A stretch of 64,000 nt of DNA, taken from assembly GCF_030813915.1 (NCBI RefSeq), contig NZ_JAUSUJ010000006.1, forward strand, positions 124,001-188,000, given 5' to 3'. This DNA is from Rhodoplanes tepidamans. Its GTDB lineage: Bacteria > Pseudomonadota > Alphaproteobacteria > Rhizobiales > Xanthobacteraceae. The notes below the pieces were generated by a model. The model worked only from the letters and a program-made list of their open reading frames with translations. It was not told where the DNA came from and did no database searches. Made by a program: the position numbers and the translations under genes. Position 1 is the stretch's first letter. Each line of letters opens with the position of its first letter. Shown in pieces: positions 1 through 8,303 of the stretch.

Positions 1-359
1 GCGAAGCGCGACACCTCGGCGTGCAGCTCCCTGTAGGTGATCTTGCGATCGTCCTTGGGATCGTCACCCTCCCAGATGATCGCGACCTGATCGCCGCGGG
101 TGGCGAGATGACGGTCGATGCAGTTGTGGGCGACGTTGGTGGTGCCGTCCTCGAACCACTTGATCGAGACGTTGTGCGGGTCGTAGGAGGTGTTCTTCAC
201 CTTGGTGAAGGGCTTGAACCAGTCGATCCGCTTCCCGTGCTCGGCCCAGAAGCCGTTCGGGTCGGAGATCGACCGCTGGTACATCTCCTGATACGCGGCG
301 TCGTCGAGATAGGCACGCTTCGACCAGTCGCCCGGAACCTCGTACACTTTTCCCGTCAT
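1..359 (-). CDS. acs: Acetyl-CoA synthetase, N-terminal part (cut by window edge)
   Basis: Only the first ~119 residues are inside the window; the gene runs off the left edge. Translation from the ATG at 359 starts [12 protein letters not shown] and contains [26 protein letters not shown] and [13 protein letters not shown], typical of the N-terminal region of AMP-forming acetyl-CoA synthetase, which activates acetate to acetyl-CoA through acetyl-AMP. The catalytic ATP/AMP motifs and the regulatory lysine lie outside the window, so integrity cannot be judged. A GGAGGGA stretch lies about 7-14 nt upstream of the ATG. It is divergent from the caspase-like gene across about 590 bp. Confidence 0.9.
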   Translation of the reverse strand, partial: MTGKVYEVPGDWSKRAYLDDAAYQEMYQRSISDPNGFWAEHGKRIDWFKPFTKVKNTSYDPHNVSIKWFEDGTTNVAHNCIDRHLATRGDQVAIIWEGDDPKDDRKITYRELHAEVSRF

Positions 360-950
360 CTGCTGCTCCCTCCGCGGCGCCGTTGATTGCGGGGCCTCGC
401 CCCGACCGCGCCGTTCCGTTTCCTCGTTCCACAATCAATAGGCTGTGTGGGGCGGGCGCCACAAGACGGGCGCTCCTCACACTTTGGTCGACACGTCCGT
501 CTCGCGGTCGGCGCAGGGCGGTGCCGCGGCATGGTGCAGCGGCGCCGGCACGCATCGGCGACGCGCCGGTGTCCGCCGGAGCGGGCCACGGGACGCAGCA
601 TCCGGAGCCGTCTCGTCTATCTGGCAAGCCTCCCGCAATCGCGCCGGCTTGGCAACTGGCGGCGACGCCGCGCCGGGAGACCGGCGCCCGACGGCCCCGG
701 AGAAAGAGGAACTGTCGTTACCTGGGAATTCCGTGCTGCGGCGCAGCGCGGCGACGCAGCCAGCCGTGATCACGTCCGTCTCACGCCCGCGTGAGACGGC
801 GCGCTCGTGTGAGGCCTCTCACAGTGTCGACCGGTCCCGAGCGGTCACCTTGGCGCCGCGATGCGAACCGTGGGCTTCCGGGCGGACCCAACCGCCGGAG
901 CAGCACCGGGCCCGCCGGCTCCGCCGGGGCGCCCATCGGGGAGAACGACG
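360..950. other. Intergenic region between acs and the caspase-like gene
   Basis: About 590 bp between two divergent genes. Open frames here have no recognisable protein features and no convincing ribosome binding sites. It should hold the acs promoter on the minus strand and the promoter of the downstream gene on the plus strand, but I see no clear -35/-10 pair, operator or RNA fold. Confidence 0.4.
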
Positions 951-2708
951 ATGTCACGAGGTGCGGTCATGTCCTGTCGGTCGGTTCTGTTCGCGGGCGC
1001 CGTGGCGCTCCTGTCCTGCACGGCGCTCGGCGGCGCGCTCGCCGAGAGCCGCGTCGCGCTGGTGATCGGCAACGCGTCCTACAAGGCCGTCCCGGTGCTG
1101 GACAACCCGGCGAACGACTCGAAGGCGATGGCCGACCTGCTGCGCTCGGCCGACTTCGAGGTGATCACGGCGCGCGACCTCGGCCAGACCGAGATGCGCC
1201 GCGCCATCGGCGACTTCGCCCGCACAGTCCAGGCCAAGGGCTCCGACACGGTCGCGCTCGTCTACTACGCGGGCCACGGCCTCCAGGTGGACGGCGACAA
1301 CTATCTGGTCCCGGTCGACGCCCAGATCCGCCAGGAGACCGACGTGCCGCTGGAGACGGTGCGGCTCGCCGATCTCATGAACGCGCTCGCCGCCGTGCCG
1401 GTGAAGACCCGCATCGTGATGCTCGACGCCTGCCGCAACAATCCGTTCTCGGCGGTCGGCCGGAGCGGCGGCCGCGGGCTGGCCATCGTCGACGCGCCGA
1501 ACGGCACCATCGTCTCCTATGCGACGGCGCCAGGCTCCGAGGCCGAGGACGGCGATGGCCGCAACAGCCCCTACACGGCCGCCTTCCTGAGGGTGGCGAA
1601 GGAGCCCGGCCTGCCGATCGAGCAGGCGTTCAAGCGGGTGCGCTACGCCGTCCACCAGGAGACCGACGGGCGCCAGACGCCGTGGGAGAGCTCGTCGCTG
1701 ACCGGCGACTTCTCGTTCTTCAAGGGCCCGGCCGAGACCACCGGGGTGGCCGACGCCGCCACCGGCCCGACCGGCGGCGCCGGCGGCCCGACCGGCGGCG
1801 CCGGCGGCGGAACCGCCGCGGCCGGGACCCAGGTCGCCTCCCTCGGCGGCGCCCCGCTGACCCGCTCGGCCGACGGCTGGCGCTCCGAGCTGCAGCCGAA
1901 GTCGGCCCGCGAGGCCTACGAGATCGTCATCCGCGAGGACCGGCTCGAGGCCTACCAGGCCTATCTCGACCTGTTCCCGGCCGAGAGCTACGCGCCGCGG
2001 GTGCGCGGCCTGCTCGACCGCCGGCAGGAGCTGGTCGCCTGGCACGAGGCCGCGACCATCAACACGCCGGCGGCCTACCGGGCCTTCCTGGCCGAGTTCC
2101 CGACCAGCGACTACGCGAAGACGGCCCAGCGCCTGCTCGAGCGCACCGGCCGCTCGGCCGGCGCCGAGGCGCGCGACCGCGCCTGCGGCACGCCGACCAT
2201 CCGGCGCCGCACCGACCTCGCGGGTCCGACCCGCCATGCGCTGGCCGACCCCGGCCCGGCCGGGCCGGCCCTGGTGGCCCCGGTGATCTCCGCCCCCGGG
2301 ATCGTCGACCGCCCGCTCGACCGTCCGTTCTTGGGCCGGCCGCATTTCGGCCACCGCCCGCTGCCGCCGATCGGCGGCAAGCCCCACAACGGCAAGCCGC
2401 ATGACGGCAAGCCCGGCGGCGACAAGCCGGTGATCGGCCGGCCGGGCAAGCCCGTGATCGACAAGCCGATCGTCGGCCGTCCGGTGATCGACAAGCCGAA
2501 GCCGGTCGTCCGTCCGATCGTCGGCAAGCCGGTGATCGGAAAGCCCGTGGTCGGAAAGCCGATCATGACCCGGCCGGTCGTCGGCAAGCCCGTCATGGGT
2601 CCGCGCCCGATGATCGGGCGCCCGGCGGGCGGCATGGGCGGCGGCATGAAGATGGGCGGCGGTGGCGGCATGCGGTTCGGCGGCGGCGGCTTCGGCCGGT
2701 TCCGCTGA
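951..2708 (+). CDS. Secreted caspase-like (peptidase C14) protein with repeat-rich tail
   Basis: 585 aa from the ATG at 951. A signal peptide (to about residue 30, ending GGALAES) precedes a caspase p20-like fold starting SRVALVIGNASY. The catalytic dyad is visible: His109 in YYAGHG and Cys161 in LDACRNNPF. A Gly/Thr-rich linker (about 265-300) leads to an alpha-helical region (about 310-405) with two similar segments (EAYQAYLDLFPAESY and AAYRAFLAEFPTSDY), resembling the degenerate helical repeats found after caspase domains in alphaproteobacteria. The tail (about 475-585) is low complexity: repeated GKPVIGKPVVGKP-type units, then a Gly/Met-rich end. Probably an exported cysteine peptidase or its relative. 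Substrate unknown; the tail may bind the envelope or metals, which is inference. Confidence 0.8.
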   Translation: MSRGAVMSCRSVLFAGAVALLSCTALGGALAESRVALVIGNASYKAVPVLDNPANDSKAMADLLRSADFEVITARDLGQTEMRRAIGDFARTVQAKGSDTVALVYYAGHGLQVDGDNYLVPVDAQIRQETDVPLETVRLADLMNALAAVPVKTRIVMLDACRNNPFSAVGRSGGRGLAIVDAPNGTIVSYATAPGSEAEDGDGRNSPYTAAFLRVAKEPGLPIEQAFKRVRYAVHQETDGRQTPWESSSLTGDFSFFKGPAETTGVADAATGPTGGAGGPTGGAGGGTAAAGTQVASLGGAPLTRSADGWRSELQPKSAREAYEIVIREDRLEAYQAYLDLFPAESYAPRVRGLLDRRQELVAWHEAATINTPAAYRAFLAEFPTSDYAKTAQRLLERTGRSAGAEARDRACGTPTIRRRTDLAGPTRHALADPGPAGPALVAPVISAPGIVDRPLDRPFLGRPHFGHRPLPPIGGKPHNGKPHDGKPGGDKPVIGRPGKPVIDKPIVGRPVIDKPKPVVRPIVGKPVIGKPVVGKPIMTRPVVGKPVMGPRPMIGRPAGGMGGGMKMGGGGGMRFGGGGFGRFR

Positions 2709-2735
2709 TCCCCGGGCCACGGAGCACAAACCAGA

Positions 2736-2766
2736 ACGGCCGGGCGTCACGTCCGGCCGTTTCGGT
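2736..2766 (+). terminator. Hairpin downstream of the caspase-like gene
   Basis: ACGGCCGG (2736-2743) pairs with CCGGCCGT (2753-2760) over a 9-nt loop, followed by the T-rich TTCGGTTTCT. Placed 28 bp after the stop codon, between convergent genes, it looks like a factor-independent terminator, although the T tract is interrupted. Confidence 0.6.
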
Positions 2767-2824
2767 TTCTCCTCGGTCCGGGGCGGCGGGCCTCACGGTC
2801 CCGCGCCCCGGAACGGCTCGGCAG

Positions 2825-3898
2825 TCACCGTCGCCGGTCCCACTCGGCGATGCGGGCCAGCGCCTCGTTGTCCAGCGGCATGTTCACCGGCTCGTTGCGC
2901 TCCGCCGACAGGTCGGCGGCCGTGTAGGTCTCCATCACCATGCGGGCGTGGACGGGCTGCACCATCACGGGCCGGTCGAGCAGGCAGCATTCGAGGAAGT
3001 GGATGGTCTCCGGCCCGAGCTGGCCCGCATACATGTGGTCGACCTGCTCGCCCGGCATGGTCGACATGGGATAGCGGGTGCCGCCCTCGACCGTGTTGAG
3101 CCAGTTGTCCCGGTAGGTGCCGTCCAGGATGAGAGCGCCCTCGGTTCCGGTGATCTCGATCCAGGTGGACGAGTAGTTCGGGTAGCCGGGCGGCAGGTTC
3201 CAGCCGCCCCCGACCACCACGACGGCGCCGTTGTCCATGGTGACCGTGTTCCACATGCAGTCGAAGGAGCCGTTGAGCGGCTTCATCACGCCGTAGGCGC
3301 CCTGCGAGTAGACCCGCACCGGCTTGGCCGGCTCCAGCATCCAGAACACGAAGTCGAGGTCGTGGGTCGATTCCATGGCGGCGGGCGACAGCTTCGTCCG
3401 GTTGGCGATCTTCTTGCCCAGGCTGCGCGACAGGTGGCGGCTGACCATCACGGAGACGATGTCGCCGAGCTTGCCTTCGCGGATCTGCTTCTTGGCGTAG
3501 GCGATCTTCGAATTGAAGCGCTGCGAGTAGCCGATCGTGAACTTGACGCCGTTGCGCTTGGCGAGCTCGATCAGCTCGTCGGCCTCCCAGAACTCCAGGG
3601 CGATCGGCTTCTCCAGCAGCACGTGCTTGCCGGCCTTCAGGCAGTCGCGGGCGATCGGGAAATGGGTCGGCTCCGGCGCCGTGCAGACATAGACGATCGA
3701 GATGTTCTCGTTCCTGATGATGTCCTGATAGTCGAGCGTCGCCGTCGCCGGCTTCGTGATCTGCTTCATCTCGGCGAGGCGGTCGGGACGGATCTCGCAG
3801 ATGTGGAGCTTGTCGACGAGCGCCGAGCGCGACAGCGTCTCGGCCCGCATGCCGCCGATCCAGCCCGTACCGATGACTGCGACTTCGACCTGCTTCAC
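2825..3898 (-). CDS. Gfo/Idh/MocA family NAD(P)-dependent oxidoreductase
   Basis: 357 aa from a GTG start (MKQVEVAVIGTGWIGG), chosen because GGGGGAG lies just upstream and the Rossmann beta strand begins directly after it. The N-terminal NAD(P)-binding fold has GTGWIGG (about 9-15) and the family motif EKPIALEFWEADEL near residue 95-110, whose EKP lysine is usual for the family. The C-terminal domain follows, with HDLDFVFWML placing a His/Asp in the usual active-site position. Relatives oxidise sugars, inositols or other cyclic polyols. The substrate cannot be named, and no sugar transporter is adjacent. It is convergent with the caspase-like gene and in the same direction as ampG behind it. 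Confidence 0.8.
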   Translation of the reverse strand: MKQVEVAVIGTGWIGGMRAETLSRSALVDKLHICEIRPDRLAEMKQITKPATATLDYQDIIRNENISIVYVCTAPEPTHFPIARDCLKAGKHVLLEKPIALEFWEADELIELAKRNGVKFTIGYSQRFNSKIAYAKKQIREGKLGDIVSVMVSRHLSRSLGKKIANRTKLSPAAMESTHDLDFVFWMLEPAKPVRVYSQGAYGVMKPLNGSFDCMWNTVTMDNGAVVVVGGGWNLPPGYPNYSSTWIEITGTEGALILDGTYRDNWLNTVEGGTRYPMSTMPGEQVDHMYAGQLGPETIHFLECCLLDRPVMVQPVHARMVMETYTAADLSAERNEPVNMPLDNEALARIAEWDRRR

Positions 3899-4060
3899 GG
3901 AACATCTCCCCCGTTTGATTGTCTTGTTTGGCGGTCCGGCGACCGGGCCGGTCGCGCGGCGACGCGTGCCGACGGTGCGGACACGGATCGCGCGCACGGC
4001 GGATTCGGGTAAATCACGAAGCCTGCGGGTTGGAAAGCCGGGCGGAACCGCCCCGGACGC

Positions 4061-5482
4061 CTAGGTGTTCTGCGCGGAACGCTTGGCCGCGGAACTCTCG
4101 GCGAGCGCGGCGAAATGGCCCCGGCGCTGCAGCCAGACGAGCAGGACGAAGCTCGGGATCGCCGCGATGGCGCTCGACAGGAAGAACGTCACCCAGCCGG
4201 TCGCCTCCGCGACGAAGCCGGCGCCGGAGGAGAGATAGGTGCGCCCGATGGCGGCGAGCGCCGTGAGCAGCGCATATTGCGTCGCGGTATGGAGCGGGCT
4301 GTTGCACAGCGCCGAGAGGTAGGCGACGAAGACGACCGTCCCGATCGCGCCGGTGAAGTTCTCGACGATGATCGACACGGTCAGGGCCCAGAGATTCACC
4401 CCGACCACGGCCTGCCAGGCGAACACCATGTTGGAGAGGCTCTGCAGGAGCGCCCCGATCCACAGCGCCGTCACCAGCGGATAGGCACGCGCGAGCGTGC
4501 CGCCGGCGAAGCCGCCGATCAGGGTGGCGGCGAGGCCGACGCCCTTGACGATCGCCGCGTAGTCGTTGCGGGAGAAGCCGAGATCGATGACGAAGGGCGC
4601 CGTCATGGCACCCGCGAAGGCGTCGCAGAACTTGAAGAAGATCACGAAGGCGAGGACCAGGACGGCGTTCTCGCGGGTCAGGAACTCGGAGAAGGCGCCG
4701 ACCGCCGCGACCATCACGCGGCGCGCCGGGTTCTCGATCCGGTGCGCCGCGTCGTGCAGGGCCCGATCGGACGCCGCCGGCTCGGTCGCCAGCAGCGTCG
4801 TCACGATCCCGATCACGACCATGGCGGCCATGGTCACGTAGCCCCACATCCAGGCCTCGCCCTTGGGAAGACCCGCCGCCTCGAAGCCGCTGACCATGAA
4901 CAGGGCGCCGGCCGTCGAAGCCAGCATGCCGATCCGGTAGGCGGCGACATAGGAGGCCATGCCGGCGGCCTGCTCGTTCTCGGGCAGACTCTCGACCCGG
5001 AAGGCATCGATGACGATGTCCTGGGTGGCCGAGGCGGCGGCGACCATCAGGGCGCCGACCGCGACCAGCCACGGGGTCTTGGCCGGGTCGCACAGGCCGA
5101 GCAGCACGATGGCGGCGATCAGCAGGATCTGGGTCAGCACCAGCCAGCCGCGGCGGCGGCCGAGCAGGCGGGACAGGACCGGCACGTCGAGGGCGTCGAC
5201 GATCGGGGCCCAGGCGAACTTCAGGGTGTAGGGGGTGCCGACCAGGGCGAACAGCCCGATGGTGCCGAGGTCGACCCCGGTCTCGCGCATCCACACCAGC
5301 AGGGTCGAGCCGGACAGCGCCAGCGGCAGGCCCGACGAGAAGCCCAGGAACATGACGATGAGCACCCGCGGCCGCAGATAGACCGTGAAGGTCTCGGCCA
5401 GCGACGGCCGGGCGGGCGCCTCGGCCGGGGCGGGGCCGGCCGGAGCGGCGGGGGCAGGCGTGGTCGGCGTCGTCGTGGTCAT
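4061..5482 (-). CDS. ampG: AmpG-type muropeptide permease (MFS)
   Basis: 473 aa from the ATG at 5482 (MTTTTPTTPAP). A Thr/Ala/Pro-rich cytoplasmic tail of about 35 residues precedes at least 12 hydrophobic segments. The N-terminal half carries MFLGFSSGLPLALSG and TPYTLKFAWAPIVDAL, the hallmarks of AmpG, the inner-membrane symporter that returns anhydro-muropeptides to the cytoplasm for recycling. The cytoplasmic loop LSRLLGRRRGW is the MFS loop 2-3 basic motif. Length fits short AmpG proteins. No beta-lactamase or ampD gene is nearby. It is divergent from def, with about 170 bp for both promoters. Confidence 0.85.
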   Translation of the reverse strand: MTTTTPTTPAPAAPAGPAPAEAPARPSLAETFTVYLRPRVLIVMFLGFSSGLPLALSGSTLLVWMRETGVDLGTIGLFALVGTPYTLKFAWAPIVDALDVPVLSRLLGRRRGWLVLTQILLIAAIVLLGLCDPAKTPWLVAVGALMVAAASATQDIVIDAFRVESLPENEQAAGMASYVAAYRIGMLASTAGALFMVSGFEAAGLPKGEAWMWGYVTMAAMVVIGIVTTLLATEPAASDRALHDAAHRIENPARRVMVAAVGAFSEFLTRENAVLVLAFVIFFKFCDAFAGAMTAPFVIDLGFSRNDYAAIVKGVGLAATLIGGFAGGTLARAYPLVTALWIGALLQSLSNMVFAWQAVVGVNLWALTVSIIVENFTGAIGTVVFVAYLSALCNSPLHTATQYALLTALAAIGRTYLSSGAGFVAEATGWVTFFLSSAIAAIPSFVLLVWLQRRGHFAALAESSAAKRSAQNT

Positions 5483-5651
5483 GGTCCCGGTATGGGTGAC
5501 GGCGGGATTCGGCACAAGCCTGCAGGGCGATCGGGTTCTTTTTGGGTCGGGCGCAGGCGGAGCCCCGCCGCCGTGCCGGCCGGTGGCCCTCCCGGCCCGG
5601 TCGTAGCAGACCGGATTTGACGCCTCGCGAGGGATTCCTTACATCGCGGCC

Positions 5652-6170
5652 ATGGCGATCCGTGACATCATCATCCTACCCGACAAGCGCCTCCGGCTGG
5701 TCTCCGAGCCGGTGACGGCGATCGACGACGCGATCCGCACCCTGGTCGCCGACATGTTCGAGACCATGTACGACGCCCCCGGCATCGGGCTCGCGGCCAT
5801 CCAGGTGGCCGTGCCGAAGCGGGTCGTCACCATGGACCTCTCCCGCAAGGACGAGGAGAAGCAGCCCCGCGTCTTCATCAATCCGGAGATCGTGTGGACC
5901 TCCGAGGAGGCCAACCTCTACGAGGAGGGCTGCCTGTCGATCCCGGAGGTGCACGAGGACGTCGAGCGCCCGGAGCGGGTGCGGGTCCGCTGGACGGACC
6001 TCGACGGCCAGACCCGGGAGGAGACGGCGGACGGCCTGTTCGCCACCTGCATCCAGCACGAGATCGACCACCTCAACGGCGTCCTGTTCATCGACCACAT
6101 CTCGCGCCTGAAGCGGCACTTCATCACCAAGAAGTTCACCAAGATGGCCGCCCGCCGCGCGGCGGAGTGA
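5652..6170 (+). CDS. def: Peptide deformylase
   Basis: 172 aa metalloenzyme that removes the N-formyl group from nascent proteins. All three signature motifs are present: GIGLAAIQV (motif I), EGCLS with metal ligand Cys94 (motif II), and QHEIDHL with His136, His140 and the catalytic Glu between them (motif III). Length is standard. Frequently def is followed by fmt, but here the next gene is on the opposite strand and unrelated, so def stands alone. Confidence 0.97.
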   Translation: MAIRDIIILPDKRLRLVSEPVTAIDDAIRTLVADMFETMYDAPGIGLAAIQVAVPKRVVTMDLSRKDEEKQPRVFINPEIVWTSEEANLYEEGCLSIPEVHEDVERPERVRVRWTDLDGQTREETADGLFATCIQHEIDHLNGVLFIDHISRLKRHFITKKFTKMAARRAAE

Positions 6171-6194
6171 ACGGCCGGCGCAGCCCGACGGGCG

Positions 6195-6288
6195 AAGCGG
6201 CATCCCCGTCTCTCGGCCGCGTGCCCCGGACGAGGCGCATGGGGCCGGAGACCCGCGGCGCCGCAGAGCCGGGCCCCGGCGCGCCCGC
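6195..6288. repeat. Dispersed GC-rich intergenic repeat, copy 1
   Basis: The segment contains CGCGTGCCCCGGACGAGGCG, then GCGCCGCAGAGCCGGG and a CCC-rich end. The same order (CGCGTGCTCCGGACAAGGCG, then GCGCCGCAGAGCCGGG) recurs at 55.2-55.3 kb. It fills the gap between the convergent def and PPOX genes and is consistent with a REP-like palindromic family. Confidence 0.5.
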
Positions 6289-6777
6289 CTAGTCGCTGCG
6301 CCGCAGCACCAGCGTCTCCTTGTGGCCGAAGCCCCTCGCATTGTCGATCAGCACCGCCTCGTCGGGATCGAGCCGGTAGACGGCGACGCGGGCGACCGCC
6401 TCGCGCAGCCTGTCGGGTAGCGCCTCGAGCCGCTGCAGGAACGGGTAGCGCGCGGCGAGCAGGCCGCGCAGCCGCGCAGCCTCGTCCGGATCGTCGACCC
6501 GGACCGCCCGGCCGTGCATCTGGACCCCCCGCACCGCGGCGAAGTCGGCCGTGTCGGCCGCCACCGTCGCGGCGACCGCGGGCGAAGCCGCGAGCTCGCG
6601 CGAGTGGCGTGTCCCCTCCTCCGAGACCCAGACCAGCCCCAGCCCGCCGCCGGCCGATCCGTCGCGAGCATAGAACAGCGTCGCCGCGTGCGGCCCCGAC
6701 GGTCCCGCCGTCGCGAGCGACATCACGTGATGCAAATCCAGAAATGCAGCCACGCGGTCGGAAAGCAAAGCGGACAT
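6289..6777 (-). CDS. PPOX-class (pyridoxamine 5'-phosphate oxidase-fold) flavin-binding protein
   Basis: 162 aa beginning [23 protein letters not shown]. The split-barrel FMN-binding fold is suggested by the opening strand [20 protein letters not shown], the following [17 protein letters not shown] and the strand [11 protein letters not shown]. This family includes PNPOx, HugZ-type heme-degrading proteins and F420-dependent enzymes; the sequence does not decide among them. It is too short and lacks the C-terminal domain of true PdxH. Divergent from the glutaryl-CoA dehydrogenase gene. Confidence 0.65.
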   Translation of the reverse strand: MSALLSDRVAAFLDLHHVMSLATAGPSGPHAATLFYARDGSAGGGLGLVWVSEEGTRHSRELAASPAVAATVAADTADFAAVRGVQMHGRAVRVDDPDEAARLRGLLAARYPFLQRLEALPDRLREAVARVAVYRLDPDEAVLIDNARGFGHKETLVLRRSD

Positions 6778-6873
6778 GGGGTTTTCACTGTTCCTGACGC
6801 CTATTCGGCTGCGTTATCATCGAACAGCACGCGGGATATTGGTTTCGGGCCGTCCGGACAAGGGGACGTTGCG

Positions 6874-8100
6874 ATGAGCATTGCCGAGCACGACCCCGCC
6901 CCGCAGGCTCCGGAGCCGCTGGGCGGCTCCTTTCGATGGGACGACCCGTTCGGGCTCGACGACCAGCTCACCGACGAGGAGCGGCTGATTCGCGACACCG
7001 CACGGGCCTACGCGCAGGACCGCCTGATGCCGCGCGTGGTGCGCGACTATCTCGACGAGACCACGGACCGGGCGATCTTTCGCGAGATGGGCGAGCTCGG
7101 CCTGCTCGGCGTCACGCTGCCCGAGGCGCAGGGCGGCGCCGGCGCCAGCCATGTCGGCTACGGCCTCGTGTCGCGCGAGCTCGATCGCGTCGATTCCGGA
7201 TTCCGAACGCTGATGAGCGTGCAGTCGTCGCTGGTCGCCTGGCCGATCTTCCACTACGGCTCCGACCACCAGCGCTCCGCCTTCCTGCCCGGCCTGGTGA
7301 GCGGCGAGCGGATCGGCTGCTTCGGCCTGACCGAGCCCGACGCGGGCTCCGACCCGGCCGGCATGCGGACGCGGGCCGACAAGGTCGCGGGCGGCTGGCG
7401 CCTCACCGGCGAGAAGACCTGGATCACCAACGCGCCGATCGCCGACGTCTTCCTGGTGTGGGCGCGCTCGGCCGCCCACGACGGCACGCTGCGCGCCTTC
7501 CTGATCGAGCGCGGCGCCACCGGGCTCTCCACCGGCAAGATCGCGGGCAAGCTGTCGCTGCGCACCTCGATCACCGGAACCGTGGTGCTGGACGACGTCT
7601 TCGTGCCCGAGGACGCGCTGCTGCCGGGGGTCGCCGGCATGGCCGGCGCCTCGCGCTGCCTGGCGCCGGCCCGCTACGGCATCGCCTTCGGGGTGATGGG
7701 CGCGGCCGAGGACTGCTGGTTCCGGGCGCGCGACTACGTGCTCGCCCGCAAGCAGTTCGGCCGGCCGCTCGCCGCCGCCCAGATCGTCCAGAAGAAGCTC
7801 GCCGACATGCAGACGGAGATCGCGCTCGGCCTGCAGGGCGCGCTGCGGCTCGGACGGCTGATGGACGAGGGACGCGCCTCGCTCGAGCTCGTCTCCCTGA
7901 TGAAGCGCAACAACTGCGGCAAGGCGCTCGACATCGCCCGCGCCGCCCGCGACCTGCACGGCGGCAACGGCATTCAGGTCGAGTATCACGTCATGCGTCA
8001 CGCTCAGAATCTCGAGACCGTGAACACCTACGAAGGGACGCACGACATCCACGCCCTGGTTCTCGGCCGGGCGCAGACTGGCATCAAGGCCTTCGGCTGA
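6874..8100 (+). CDS. gcdH: Glutaryl-CoA dehydrogenase
   Basis: 408 aa acyl-CoA dehydrogenase. The C-terminal [20 protein letters not shown] is the glutaryl-CoA dehydrogenase signature. The predicted catalytic base is Glu387, preceded by Tyr386, which as I recall marks decarboxylating enzymes (non-decarboxylating ones replace the Tyr). [19 protein letters not shown] carries the Arg that binds the glutaryl carboxylate; Asp replaces the Glu usually seen seven residues before it. FAD contact motifs [14 protein letters not shown] and [11 protein letters not shown] are present. The enzyme normally converts glutaryl-CoA to crotonyl-CoA and CO2 in lysine/tryptophan/aromatic breakdown. The next gene starts 38 bp downstream, implying co-transcription with two sodium-pump subunits. 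Confidence 0.93.
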   Translation: MSIAEHDPAPQAPEPLGGSFRWDDPFGLDDQLTDEERLIRDTARAYAQDRLMPRVVRDYLDETTDRAIFREMGELGLLGVTLPEAQGGAGASHVGYGLVSRELDRVDSGFRTLMSVQSSLVAWPIFHYGSDHQRSAFLPGLVSGERIGCFGLTEPDAGSDPAGMRTRADKVAGGWRLTGEKTWITNAPIADVFLVWARSAAHDGTLRAFLIERGATGLSTGKIAGKLSLRTSITGTVVLDDVFVPEDALLPGVAGMAGASRCLAPARYGIAFGVMGAAEDCWFRARDYVLARKQFGRPLAAAQIVQKKLADMQTEIALGLQGALRLGRLMDEGRASLELVSLMKRNNCGKALDIARAARDLHGGNGIQVEYHVMRHAQNLETVNTYEGTHDIHALVLGRAQTGIKAFG

Positions 8101-8138
8101 ACGGGGTGTTACGGACCGCCACAATCACGGGGAACAGC

Positions 8139-8288
8139 ATGGACAAAGCGACCTTCGGACTAACCATGATGGTGGTGGGCATAGGGGGAACGTTTCTCAC
8201 CCTGGCGATCCTCATCTGGTCCATCCAGCTCCTGAAGAAGATCTTTCCGCTCTCGGCCGAGGACGGAAGCAAGGCCAACCGCGGCTAG
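8139..8288 (+). CDS. Small OadG-like (gamma) subunit of a Na+-pumping decarboxylase
   Basis: 49 aa, ATG at 8139 with GGGGAA upstream. One membrane helix (about residues 6-32, FGLTMMVVGIGGTFLTLAIL) is followed by a short charged tail. The size, the N-terminal (T/F)GLxMMVVGxGxTF pattern and the position directly before the beta subunit match OadG-type gamma subunits, which anchor the soluble carboxyltransferase to the membrane beta subunit. The tail is much shorter than in Klebsiella OadG. Without the neighbour the call would be weak. Confidence 0.7.
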   Translation: MDKATFGLTMMVVGIGGTFLTLAILIWSIQLLKKIFPLSAEDGSKANRG

Positions 8289-8303
8289 ACGGGAACATCC
8301 ACG

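Noticed and set aside
2380-2620. Tandem GGCAAGCCGGTGATCGG-like units as a CRISPR or DNA satellite
   Set aside because: The units are inside a continuous reading frame coding GKPVIGKP, vary by codon, and have no spacers.
954-2750. A 598-codon open frame antisense to the caspase-like gene, and similar long antisense frames across the window (for example 14059-16302, 17720-19852, 31848-34607)
   Set aside because: They lie opposite well-supported genes, are dominated by Arg, Gly, His and Ala, lack domains and ribosome binding sites, and arise from GC-rich third-codon positions.
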